DNA of 52,169 nucleotides from CAJCBL01 sp035298965 (lineage in GTDB: Bacteria > Verrucomicrobiota > Verrucomicrobiia > Opitutales > Opitutaceae): the NCBI GenBank assembly GCA_035298965.1, contig DATGXO010000032.1, positions 1-52,169 of the forward strand, read 5' to 3'. The position numbers and the translations under genes are program-made. Positions 17,713-25,117 of the stretch are shown piece by piece. A model generated the notes under the pieces. The model did no database searches. It saw only the letters and a list, made by a program, of their open reading frames with translations, and was not told the DNA's origin. Positions within the stretch are counted from its first letter, which is position 1; the number at the start of each line of letters is the position of its first letter.

Positions 17713-19899
17713 TCAAAACAGCTCGCCCTGCGCCGGCACCGGTTTGTGCCCGAGAAACGGGCCGTAGCGCTCGAGCCAGTCGTCGAGTTTTTCGGCGTAG
17801 TAGTCGGCGTCGTAGGGCGCCGTGGCGGCATTAAAATGCTCGACCGGCCGCGCGCGCTGCCAGTCGGCGCTCGCGCCTTTCTGCTTCGGCGCGATGTAGT
17901 ACGCCACACGTTCGCCCATGCGCGGCCGCGGTGAAAGCTGGAGCGCCGCCTCGGCCGCGGCGCGACGCGGTTTCCCGCCGCCGGCGACGAACTTCTCGTA
18001 CGCCTCGGCGCTCTGGCCGAGGTTTTCCGATTTCGCCAACTCGCGCACATCGGCCACGCGCGCGGCGATGCGCTGGCGGTACTCTTCGACGAGCGCCAAG
18101 GGCGAGTCGCCGCTCGCGCCGAGGAGGAACGCGATCAGCCGATCGCCGAGTTTCTTCAGGTACGGCTCGATGCCGCGCGAGCGCAGCGCCGAACCGCGAA
18201 TCGTGATCTTCTCGCCGTCGTAGAGCGCGTAGTTTTTCGCCTTGTAGCAGAACATCGCGCGGTACGAGCCGTCATACTCGAGGTCGATCCCGGGCGGGAG
18301 CAGGTGCGAAACGGCCGCGAGCAGTCTATCCGGCTGGCTGAACCAGCGTGCCGAGGCGAGGTAGATGCCATCCGTATCCGCCTCCAGAATTTCGCAGTCG
18401 TTCTTGGCGAACTCCTCGATGAGCGCCTGCAGCAGCTCGCGGCCGCGGCGCGTGACCTCGGCCGCTAGTTCGCCGTCGCCGAAGCGCGCCCCGGCGAAAC
18501 CGAGGTAGCCGTAAAACGAGTTGATCAGGATCTTGAAGCTCGCCTGCCGCGCCGCGTACTCCGCGCGGAGCTCGGGGTCGCTCTCGTTGCGCGCGAGCGC
18601 CTTGTACTTGAGGCGGTAGTCGCGCAGTTGGCGGAGCAGCGGGATGAAGACGCCCTGCGTGTCGCTGCGCGGGTTGCGGTCCATGCTCAGCAACAGGCTC
18701 GGGTAGAGCGACGCGACGTCGAAGTGCATCACGTCGCGAAAAACGCCCTCGCGGAAACCGCGCGAGTAGCCGCCCTCGAACGCCGCCACCTCGACCGGCC
18801 CCGGAATCGTCGCGCGCCGGTGGTAGTATTCTTCGAGGAAGAGCAGGTCCACCTTCGTGCTCGTGCCACGCAGCGTCGCTTCCTGGAGCGTCGTGGGAAA
18901 CGCCTTCACCTGCTCGAAGTACGTCGGCAGCAGCAGGTCTGCGATGCCCTCGGTCTCGCGCAGATCGTCGCCGAGGTAGGCGCGGAAACGCGCGCGGTCC
19001 GTCTGAAACGCGCGCTGGATCTCTGCCCCGGGCAGATACGTGCGCTCGCCCGCGGACTCGTCGGTGATCCCGAAGTGCCGGGCCACTTCCTTCAGCCCGT
19101 ACGCTGTGAGTTCGCGCAGCGAGATGTCGTGGAGCTGCACGAGCAGGTAGGTGTCGATCACCGCGCGGCCGGGCACATCGCAGCGGGGGAAATCGATCCA
19201 GCGCTCGGCGAGCTTCAAGCGGCTGTTGCGAAACGTGGCGCGCTGGCCGAAACGTCCCCACGCGCAGGGTACCTTCAGCCGTTTGCCGCGCTGGCGCAGG
19301 TAATCGAGGTCGAACTTGAAGAGGTTGTGGCCCTCGATCGTGTCGGGGTCCTCGGCGGCGAGGCGGGCGTTGAGCGCCAGCAGGAGGTCGCGCTCGGCGT
19401 CGTCGGTGTCGGCGGCGAGTTCGAGCAGCTCGTTGCGACCGCCGAAACGCAACCCGATCGCGAGCACGCGGTCGGCGGGGTTGGCCGGATCGCTGAAGTG
19501 ATCCTCGCCGACCGCGGCGGTCTCGATGTCGAGCTGGCAGCGCCGCAGCTGGTGGAACCGCAGCTCGCCGTACACGCGGCGACGTTTCTGCAGGAGAAAC
19601 TGGCACTCGAGCGGCCGCAGCACGTCGTAGCCTGCCGTGCCGGTCTTCTTAAGGAGCGCCTCGTGCGCCGCAACCGCGTGCGTGTGCGCAAGCCACGGAT
19701 ACAATCCCTCGCCGGCGAGCGGTTCGACGGTGCCGTGCGGCGGCAACTCGGCAGGATTCTCACGGAGCCAAACGAACGGCCGGAACTCCGCCAGCGCCTC
19801 GCGGCGGCCGCCGTCCTCCGTCGCGAGCGCCACATGCGCGCGGCCCTGGTCGTCGATCCACACGCCGCAGAGCGGAAGGTGGCTGGCGTCGCCTTGCAT
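17713..19899 (-). CDS. Family B DNA polymerase with 3'-5' exonuclease domain
   Basis: This 728-residue DNA-dependent DNA polymerase has archaeal/eukaryotic-type architecture. The proofreading exonuclease is complete: Exo I LDIETA (about residue 124), Exo II in TIEGHNLFKFDLDYL and Exo III in YLGDDLRETEG. The polymerase core has motif A DVASLYPSLLL, motif B KILINSFYGYLG, motif C with the catalytic pair in EADTDGIYLA, and the KxKxY-like KAKNYALYD. The C-terminus ends in QGELF, which fits the beta-clamp-binding pentapeptide pattern and implies loading on the replicative clamp. Bacterial family B enzymes of this kind (Pol II-like) act mainly in damage tolerance. No LexA-type box was recognised. 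It stands alone, converging with the DUF2249 unit; the small membrane protein gene lies 28 bases upstream. Confidence 0.92.
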   Translation of the reverse strand: MQGDASHLPLCGVWIDDQGRAHVALATEDGGRREALAEFRPFVWLRENPAELPPHGTVEPLAGEGLYPWLAHTHAVAAHEALLKKTGTAGYDVLRPLECQFLLQKRRRVYGELRFHQLRRCQLDIETAAVGEDHFSDPANPADRVLAIGLRFGGRNELLELAADTDDAERDLLLALNARLAAEDPDTIEGHNLFKFDLDYLRQRGKRLKVPCAWGRFGQRATFRNSRLKLAERWIDFPRCDVPGRAVIDTYLLVQLHDISLRELTAYGLKEVARHFGITDESAGERTYLPGAEIQRAFQTDRARFRAYLGDDLRETEGIADLLLPTYFEQVKAFPTTLQEATLRGTSTKVDLLFLEEYYHRRATIPGPVEVAAFEGGYSRGFREGVFRDVMHFDVASLYPSLLLSMDRNPRSDTQGVFIPLLRQLRDYRLKYKALARNESDPELRAEYAARQASFKILINSFYGYLGFAGARFGDGELAAEVTRRGRELLQALIEEFAKNDCEILEADTDGIYLASARWFSQPDRLLAAVSHLLPPGIDLEYDGSYRAMFCYKAKNYALYDGEKITIRGSALRSRGIEPYLKKLGDRLIAFLLGASGDSPLALVEEYRQRIAARVADVRELAKSENLGQSAEAYEKFVAGGGKPRRAAAEAALQLSPRPRMGERVAYYIAPKQKGASADWQRARPVEHFNAATAPYDADYYAEKLDDWLERYGPFLGHKPVPAQGELF

Positions 19900-19927
19900 T
19901 GCCGCGGATCCAGTCGGCGGTGACGCG

Positions 19928-20293
19928 TCAGCCGCCGAACGCCGGTTTCAGGAATGCCATGGAAAGCGCGACGATCACCGCAAAGGCCGTGAGCGCGATC
20001 CAGCGCGGCGTCTGCTCGCGGCGGCGGTACGCGATGCCGGCCACGCCGGAGAGCCAGAACCAGCACAGGACCTTGATCCATAGCCATGCGGGCCACGCGA
20101 GCGGATTGGGCAGCCCGGTCTTTTTCGCCGCGAGGCCGAAGCCGCCGACGAGCGCGAGCAGGCTGAGAATACCGCCCGCCATCATGATCTGCTTCCGGCG
20201 ATGCGCCGGCGCCCCGCCGAAGACGGCGAAGACCGTGCCCGTGAGCAGCACGATGCTGGCGACGTGGAGGATAGCGTAGTACGGCCAACTCAT
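19928..20293 (-). CDS. Small four-helix membrane protein of unknown function
   Basis: This 121-residue protein has four predicted membrane spans (YYAILHVASIVLLTGTVFAV, IMMAGGILSLLALVGGFGLA, WLWIKVLCWFWLSGVAGIAY, WIALTAFAVIVALSMAFL). The His in the first helix and the layout resemble SirB/CopD-like small membrane proteins, but I do not recognise a specific family. It precedes the DNA polymerase gene by 28 bases on the same strand. The upstream terminator at 20389-20418 separates it from the ferredoxin gene, so it probably has its own promoter in 20294-20388. Confidence 0.75.
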   Translation of the reverse strand: MSWPYYAILHVASIVLLTGTVFAVFGGAPAHRRKQIMMAGGILSLLALVGGFGLAAKKTGLPNPLAWPAWLWIKVLCWFWLSGVAGIAYRRREQTPRWIALTAFAVIVALSMAFLKPAFGG

Positions 20294-20388
20294 GGGCGGC
20301 AGGTTGCGAGGCGTCGTCGAAAAGGAAAATCAAAAGGCCCGATTTTCGGTGCCCGCGCCAACCCGCGAAATCGCCGCATGCGGACAGC

Positions 20389-20418
20389 AAAAAGGCCGCA
20401 GAAGACTGCGGCCTTTTT
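20389..20418 (-). terminator. Intrinsic terminator after the ferredoxin gene
   Basis: A near-perfect 13-bp inverted repeat (AAAAAGGCCGCAG with CTGCGGCCTTTTT, loop AAGA) has A/T runs on both sides, so it works in either direction. It follows the ferredoxin gene on the minus strand by about 60 bases. Confidence 0.9.
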
Positions 20419-20480
20419 GTTGTGGTGGCGGTCGCTCCCTCGAGCGGGATTCGCGGCGCCGGCCGGGAAAGTTGCGCGGA

Positions 20481-20654
20481 TCAGCTCGCGGCGATCGCCC
20501 CGTTCGGGCAGGTGGACTCGCACGCGGCGCAATCGATGCACTTCTCGGCGTCGATCGTGTACACGGAGTCCTTCTCGGAGATGGCGCCCTCGGGGCAGCC
20601 TTCTACACACGCGCCGCAGGCGACGCAGTTGTTGGGGTCGATTTTGTAGGCCAT
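20481..20654 (-). CDS. 2[4Fe-4S] ferredoxin
   Basis: This 57-residue electron carrier binds two cubane clusters. Both ligand sets are complete: CVACGACVEGCP and CIDCAACESTCP, each C-x2-C-x2-C-x3-C-P. The protein is of clostridial type with typical length and the usual MAYKID start. It is monocistronic: a strong terminator follows, and the secreted protease gene upstream ends 164 bases away. Its redox partner is not indicated by context. Confidence 0.96.
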   Translation of the reverse strand: MAYKIDPNNCVACGACVEGCPEGAISEKDSVYTIDAEKCIDCAACESTCPNGAIAAS

Positions 20655-20818
20655 AGGACGGAAATGCTGATCGGCCGTTTGCGCGGAGCGCAAGGCAACT
20701 TCTTTGGGGTCGTGACCCCGTGCAGAACCTTGCACCTGTCGTCGGCCTCTGCTCCGCGTGCCGCGCGATGCTGGGGCTCGCGGCGAGTTCGCGGCGCGGA
20801 GCGCAGTGCCCCGGCCCG

Positions 20819-22012
20819 TCAACCGCCGCCCGGCCGCACCTCAAGCACCACGGCATCGAGCAGGTTGCGTTCGAGATAACCGATCTCGACGAAGCCGTAG
20901 CCGCCCGTGCCCCAGCGGATGCCCCAGGAGTTTTTGAAGATGAAACGCAGTCCGCTCGGCTGGCCGTTGTTCGACACGTACCCGACGAGCGTCACCGCGT
21001 GATAGCGCCGCTCGAGCGGCGTCTGCTGGCTGAGCACCGCCGCCTGTGCGAGACTGCGCCAGTGCGGCCAACGCAGGCCCACGACCACCGGCACGCCCTC
21101 GTTCAACGCGTGCATGATGTTGGAGATTTTCACGGCGTTGTTCACGCCCGGCACGCTGTAGGTCGACACCTGCCGCCGTGTGCGCGCCGTCGAAATGACG
21201 TCCTCGCTCGGGTCCGGAATCTTCTCCATGCCGACGCCGAACGTGTTCGGCATCTCCTTCTGCAGCGGCACGCCGTAGGCGCGCACGGCCGCAAGCACTT
21301 CCTGCAACGTGAAGCCGGCGTCACGCGTGTCGCCCTCGTCACCCTCCGCCACGAGGCGTTTCTCCCCTGCCGGGATGCCGAGCGTGCGCCGCGTCGCCCA
21401 AATCAGATACTCCTCGGACAACTGCTCGGGGCCGCCGAGCGACGCGTTCTGGAACTCGAGCGCGCTGAGCACCGCGAAGACCGAACAACTCGGCCGCAGC
21501 CCCTGGCTTTTGGTGCCCAACTCCAGTTCACGGTAACGCGGTCGTAGGTCCACCTCGCGCATCTCCGCCGGAGTGCCGAACCGCGACAAGGCCCGCCCCA
21601 CCGGCGTGTCGTCGTGGCCGCGCCGCCCGCCCTTCACCGTCGCGGAGTTCGCCGCCTGCGCCTGTTCGGTCGCCCGCCGCCGGCCCGCAATGATCTTCGC
21701 CTCGAGCGCCTCCTCCTCCGGATCGTAGCCGAAACGTTGTTGCAGTTCCGGCGGGAGTTTTCGCAACGGCAACTGCGCGATCCCGCCCGGATGGCGGATC
21801 GTCACGGTCGAAGCCGAGATGGCGACGACTTTCGCGGAGCGGTAAACGACGCCCCCCGCCTCAAGCGTCTCGTAGGTCGTTCCCACGCCATCCGCCGCCA
21901 AACGCGCGGCACCAAACAACGCGCACAAGAGCGCCAGTGAAGCGCCTCCTAGAAGTTTTCGAAAAACCCGCTTGCCATGGGGCGATGCCGCCCGAATATC
22001 CGCGCTTCTCAT
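20819..22012 (-). CDS. Secreted papain-family (C1) cysteine protease
   Basis: This 397-residue exported protein has a signal region (LLGGASLALLCALFGAARLA). A short beta-rich domain at about 45-95 (VVYRSAKVVAISASTVTIRH, then LPLRKLPPELQQRFGYDP) follows; I recall this SLA1-like module as common in verrucomicrobial secreted proteins. The peptidase domain has the catalytic Cys in LRPSCSVFAVLSALE, the His in RRYHAVTLVGY and the Asn in IFKNSWGIRWGTGGYGF. The catalytic triad is therefore complete, although the usual CGSCW box reads RPSCS. The chosen ATG at 22012 lies only 6 bases from the divergent tRNA-Glu gene, so its promoter would have to lie inside or beyond the tRNA; a later start is possible. 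Likely role: protein degradation outside the cytoplasm. Confidence 0.85.
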   Translation of the reverse strand: MRSADIRAASPHGKRVFRKLLGGASLALLCALFGAARLAADGVGTTYETLEAGGVVYRSAKVVAISASTVTIRHPGGIAQLPLRKLPPELQQRFGYDPEEEALEAKIIAGRRRATEQAQAANSATVKGGRRGHDDTPVGRALSRFGTPAEMREVDLRPRYRELELGTKSQGLRPSCSVFAVLSALEFQNASLGGPEQLSEEYLIWATRRTLGIPAGEKRLVAEGDEGDTRDAGFTLQEVLAAVRAYGVPLQKEMPNTFGVGMEKIPDPSEDVISTARTRRQVSTYSVPGVNNAVKISNIMHALNEGVPVVVGLRWPHWRSLAQAAVLSQQTPLERRYHAVTLVGYVSNNGQPSGLRFIFKNSWGIRWGTGGYGFVEIGYLERNLLDAVVLEVRPGGG

Positions 22013-22018
22013 TTTTTC

Positions 22019-22093
22019 GCCCTCATCGTCTAGCGGCTAGGACGGGGCCCTCTCAAGGCCCAAACCGGGGTTCGATTCCCCGTGAGGGCGCCA
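22019..22093 (+). tRNA. tRNA-Glu (anticodon CTC)
   Basis: The acceptor stem is GCCCTCA/TGAGGGC. The anticodon stem GGGCC/GGCCC surrounds the loop CTCTCAA, giving anticodon CTC. The T-arm is CGGGG-TTCGATT-CCCCG. Discriminator G and an encoded CCA end (22091-22093). It reads GAG codons. A terminator follows about 45 bases downstream. Confidence 0.96.
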
Positions 22094-22135
22094 TCTCGCT
22101 CCAGACCGGCAGCGGTCGGATTCGCAAGCGGCGCC

Positions 22136-22163
22136 AACACCCAGGTTTCCCGGGTGTTTTTTT
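22136..22163 (+). terminator. Intrinsic terminator after tRNA-Glu
   Basis: AACACCC pairs with GGGTGTT across a 9-base loop, followed by a run of seven T. It fits the end of the tRNA-Glu transcript. The following 22164-22320 shows no feature I recognise. Confidence 0.8.
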
Positions 22164-22320
22164 GTGCTCAGGTTTCTCCTGCAAGACAGAGGGCGGGACG
22201 GCACTCCGAGCCGTCCGCTCGCTCCTGCAGGCCCGATGATCGGCTCTACCCTCCGAGCCAGTTCGATGCGCGCGGAGCAGCGAGACTGCGGCGCCCCCCC
22301 CGCACGAAGAAGCCCACGTT

Positions 22321-22707
22321 TCAGCCAATCTTCGCGCCGCGCTCGCGGAGCAACTCCCGCAGGATCGAGCGATGGCAACGCTCCTCGCGTTCGCAGTAGC
22401 ACCCGATGGAGAAGTCCGTCGACTGCGAGAGTGCGGCGAGCAACTCCAGATCGTGGAGCGCCGCCGGCGCCTTCATCTCGATGCGGAAGCGACGGACGAA
22501 TTTCGCCCACTCCGCGTCGCCCTTCGCCGCGAGCCCGAGTTTCATCGTCTCGAGCGACGGCGCGAGATTCGGAAACCACACGTCGTACCAGTCGCCGCTC
22601 GCGAAGTCTTCTTTCGCCACGCCGCGCGGAGGGCGCCGCACCGTGCCGATCCGGAGTCCCTCCCCGGCCGCTCGCGCGGTCCCGAGCCTGACGATGCGAA
22701 TGCTCAT
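22321..22707 (-). CDS. DUF488 family protein
   Basis: This 128-residue protein belongs to DUF488, identified by the opening IRIVRLGTARAAGEGLRIG, the PPRGV turn, the segment YDVWFPNLAPS and the C-terminal CYCEREERCHRSILRELL with its conserved Cys and His residues. The biochemical function of this family is not established; the Cys/His tail suggests metal binding. The ATG at 22707 is chosen because the conserved sequence begins there; the frame extends upstream without conserved residues. It is divergent from nadE. Confidence 0.82.
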   Translation of the reverse strand: MSIRIVRLGTARAAGEGLRIGTVRRPPRGVAKEDFASGDWYDVWFPNLAPSLETMKLGLAAKGDAEWAKFVRRFRIEMKAPAALHDLELLAALSQSTDFSIGCYCEREERCHRSILRELLRERGAKIG

Positions 22708-22850
22708 GGCGGGACTGTCGTGGTTTGCGTCCATGCCGCCACTCGTTTTCGCGCGGACGGCGACACGCGGCCACCACTTCGCCGCCGCCGGATTCTCCGT
22801 GCCCTCGGCTGGAATCTTTCTTTTCCTCGGCGGCAACCTACCGCCTTGGG

Positions 22851-24569
22851 ATGAAAATCGGCCTCGCTCAGCTCAACACCACCGTCGGCGACCTCGACGG
22901 CAACCGCCGCCGGATCCTCGAAGCCTACCGCGACCTCGTCGCGCGCGGCGCGGAGTTGATCGTCACGCCGGAGCTGGTCGTCACCGGTTATCCGCCGCGC
23001 GATCTGCTGTTGCGGCGACGTTTCGTCGAGGATGCCGAGACGACTCTCGCCGCGCTCGCCGCCGAGATCGGCGAGGTGCCCGCGCTGATCGGCTACGTGG
23101 CGAACAACGCCACCGGCGAGGGTCGGCCGTGTTTCAACGCCGCGGCGTTTTGCCATCGCGGCAAGATCGTCGCGACCGCGCACAAATGCCTGCTGCCGAC
23201 GTACGATGTCTTCGACGAGGATCGCTACTTCGAACCGGCGACTTCGCCCGTCGTCATCGAATTCGCGGGACGCCGCCTCGGCGTCACGATCTGCGAGGAC
23301 ATCTGGACGCATCCCTCGATCGCCACGCGCCGGCTCTACCGCGGCGAAAATCCCGTCGCCCAGCTCGCCGCGCAGCGTTGCGACCTGATGCTCAATCTCT
23401 CCGCGAGCCCGTGGCACAACGGCAAGGGCCAGACCCGCGCGCGGCTCGTCACCGACTCGGCGCGCACGCTCGGCTGCCCGGTCGTCTACTGCAACGCCGT
23501 CGGCGGGAACGACGAGTTGATCTTCGACGGTCGCAGCATCGTCGCCGGCGCGGATGGGGAACTGATCGCCGGCCTGCCGGCGTTTCGCGAAGCGTGCGAG
23601 ATCGTCGACGTCCGGGCTGAGCGAATCATCCCCGGTGAGCCGAGCCCGGGCGGACCTGCGGCATCGTCCAGCGCACCGCGGATCGATCCGACCTTCGCGC
23701 AGGAGGAGATGAAGGACATCTTCGAGGCGCTCGTGCTCGGCCTGCGCGACTACGCGCGCAAGACCGGTTTCAAACGTGCGCTCGTCGCGCTCAGCGGCGG
23801 CATCGATTCCGCGATCGTGGGCGTGATCGCCGCCGCGGCGTTCGGACCGGAAAACGTCACCGGGGTGAGTTTGCCGTCCGCGATTTCGAGCCAACACTCG
23901 CGCGACGACGCCCGCGTGCTCGCCGCGAATCTGCGGATGCCGTTTCACACCGTCGCGATCGCCGACATCGTCGCAGCCGCCGAAGGCTCGCTCGCGCCGC
24001 TCTTCGCCGGCCGTCCACGCGACATCGCCGAGGAAAACATCCAGGCGCGCACCCGCGGTGTACTGATGATGGCGCTCTCGAACAAGTTCAACGCGCTCCT
24101 CCTCACCACCGGCAACAAAAGCGAGGTCGCCGTCGGCTACTGCACGCTCTACGGCGACATGTGCGGCGGCCTCGCCGTGATCTCGGACCTTTTCAAGATG
24201 CAGGTGTACGCGCTCGCCCGCTGGATCAACGGCGAGTACAGCCGCTCGCTCGGCGTGCCCGGAGGCGCGATACCGCTTTCCACGATCGAGAAACCGCCCT
24301 CCGCCGAGCTACGCCCGGACCAGACGGACCAGGACACGCTCCCGCCGTACGACGTGCTCGACCGCCTGCTCGAGGGCTACGTCGAGGAGGGTCTCTCGCG
24401 CCGCGATCTCGTCGCGCGCGGTTTCGCGCCCGAGATGGTGGCCGACATCTGCCGCAAGGTTGACCTCAACGAGTATAAGCGGAAGCAGGCTGCCCCCGGA
24501 TTGAAGCTCACCCCGCTAGCCTTCGGAGTCGGCCGTCGCATCCCGATCGTGCAACGCTACGTGAGCTGA
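22851..24569 (+). CDS. nadE: Glutamine-dependent NAD+ synthetase
   Basis: This 572-residue enzyme amidates nicotinic acid adenine dinucleotide to NAD+ with glutamine as nitrogen donor. The N-terminal glutaminase (nitrilase-fold) domain shows the catalytic triad: Glu in TPELVVTGYPPRD, Lys in HKCLLPTYDVFDEDRYF and Cys in LGVTICEDIWTHPS. The C-terminal synthetase domain has the ATP-binding loop ALSGGIDSAIVGVIAA, TTGNKSEVAVGYCTLYGDM and GGLAVISDLFKMQVYALA. The length is normal for the two-domain type. The ATG at 22851 begins directly with the domain (KIGLAQLNTTVGDLDG). An iteron-bounded GxxExxY unit begins 12 bases after its stop. Confidence 0.96.
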   Translation: MKIGLAQLNTTVGDLDGNRRRILEAYRDLVARGAELIVTPELVVTGYPPRDLLLRRRFVEDAETTLAALAAEIGEVPALIGYVANNATGEGRPCFNAAAFCHRGKIVATAHKCLLPTYDVFDEDRYFEPATSPVVIEFAGRRLGVTICEDIWTHPSIATRRLYRGENPVAQLAAQRCDLMLNLSASPWHNGKGQTRARLVTDSARTLGCPVVYCNAVGGNDELIFDGRSIVAGADGELIAGLPAFREACEIVDVRAERIIPGEPSPGGPAASSSAPRIDPTFAQEEMKDIFEALVLGLRDYARKTGFKRALVALSGGIDSAIVGVIAAAAFGPENVTGVSLPSAISSQHSRDDARVLAANLRMPFHTVAIADIVAAAEGSLAPLFAGRPRDIAEENIQARTRGVLMMALSNKFNALLLTTGNKSEVAVGYCTLYGDMCGGLAVISDLFKMQVYALARWINGEYSRSLGVPGGAIPLSTIEKPPSAELRPDQTDQDTLPPYDVLDRLLEGYVEEGLSRRDLVARGFAPEMVADICRKVDLNEYKRKQAAPGLKLTPLAFGVGRRIPIVQRYVS

Positions 24570-24581
24570 ACACCGGAGAGG

Positions 24582-24611
24582 AACCGCTGATGGACGCTAA
24601 TACTCGCTAAT
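24582..24611 (-). repeat. Left arm: three 10-bp iterons
   Basis: Read on the minus strand from 24611 down, three contiguous 10-base units start ATTAGCG, ATTAGCG and ATCAGCG (24602-24611, 24592-24601, 24582-24591). The spacing of one helical turn puts every copy on the same DNA face, as expected for cooperative protein binding. Confidence 0.75.
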
Positions 24612-24649
24612 GGTGAGTGCTGCCCCCCCGGCTCTCAGCAAAAGACGTC

Positions 24650-25063
24650 ATGCAGACCAATGATGAACCACTGCAGCAGGAAGGCTATGATCTCATGGCT
24701 GCTGCGTTCGAGGTGCACAACGACCTCGGTCATGGGTTCTCGGAAGAGATCTATCAGGAAGCGTTGGAAACTGAGCTCGCCGCGCGCGGGATCCCCTTCT
24801 TGGCCCAGAGCGAAATCGCTGTGTTCTACAAAGGGCACCCGTTGCGAAAGAAGTTCCGCCCCGATTTGATTGTGGGCGGCAGGATCATCGTGGAGCTCAA
24901 GGCAGTGTCCGCGCTCACCACCGAGCATGAATCGCAACTACTGAACTACCTGAAAGCCACCGGCCAACCTGTCGGTTACCTCGTCAATTTCGGGTGTGGA
25001 CCGAAACTGGAGTGGAAACGGTTCGCTCGCACACGCGCCGAAGTAGATCGGTCCAGAATCTGA
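24650..25063 (+). CDS. GxxExxY protein (PD-(D/E)XK nuclease-like)
   Basis: This 137-residue protein has the family-defining motif in LGHGFSEEIYQEALETEL (GxxExxY as GFSEEIY), followed by PFLAQSEIAVFYKG and the nuclease-like core KFRPDLIVGGRIIVELKAV, where D and E-x-K match a PD-(D/E)XK active site. The end LLNYLKATGQPVGYLVNFG is also characteristic. Members are strictly bacterial, often multicopy in a genome, and of unknown function. The ATG at 24650 is chosen because it gives the usual length; a GTG at 24617 is in frame. The gene is less GC-rich than its neighbours and lies inside paired inverted iteron arms, so it is probably part of a small mobile or selfish unit. Confidence 0.88.
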   Translation: MQTNDEPLQQEGYDLMAAAFEVHNDLGHGFSEEIYQEALETELAARGIPFLAQSEIAVFYKGHPLRKKFRPDLIVGGRIIVELKAVSALTTEHESQLLNYLKATGQPVGYLVNFGCGPKLEWKRFARTRAEVDRSRI

Positions 25064-25073
25064 TTTCGAACTC

Positions 25074-25103
25074 ATTAGCGTCGATCAGCGTCCATTAGCG
25101 GAC
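25074..25103 (+). repeat. Right arm: three 10-bp iterons
   Basis: Three contiguous 10-base units with cores ATTAGCG, ATCAGCG and ATTAGCG (25074-25083, 25084-25093, 25094-25103) mirror the left arm. They begin 10 bases after the GxxExxY stop and end 14 bases before the hemL start codon. Confidence 0.75.
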
Positions 25104-25117
25104 CGTCCTTCATTCCC

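Larger units (their letters stand above)
24582..25103. mobile_element. Putative GxxExxY element bounded by inverted triplets of a 10-bp repeat
   Basis: A 522-bp unit holds a single gene (24650-25063) between two 30-base arms. Each arm is three tandem 10-base units with core ATYAGCG, and the arms face each other in inverted orientation, so the ends form imperfect terminal inverted repeats (24 of 29 positions match). The unit fills nearly the whole nadE-hemL interval. Its GC content and codon choice (more TTG, AAA, GAA, ATT) differ from the neighbours, suggesting transfer. No target-site duplication is visible, and there is no transposase, so mobility is inferred. Confidence 0.55.
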
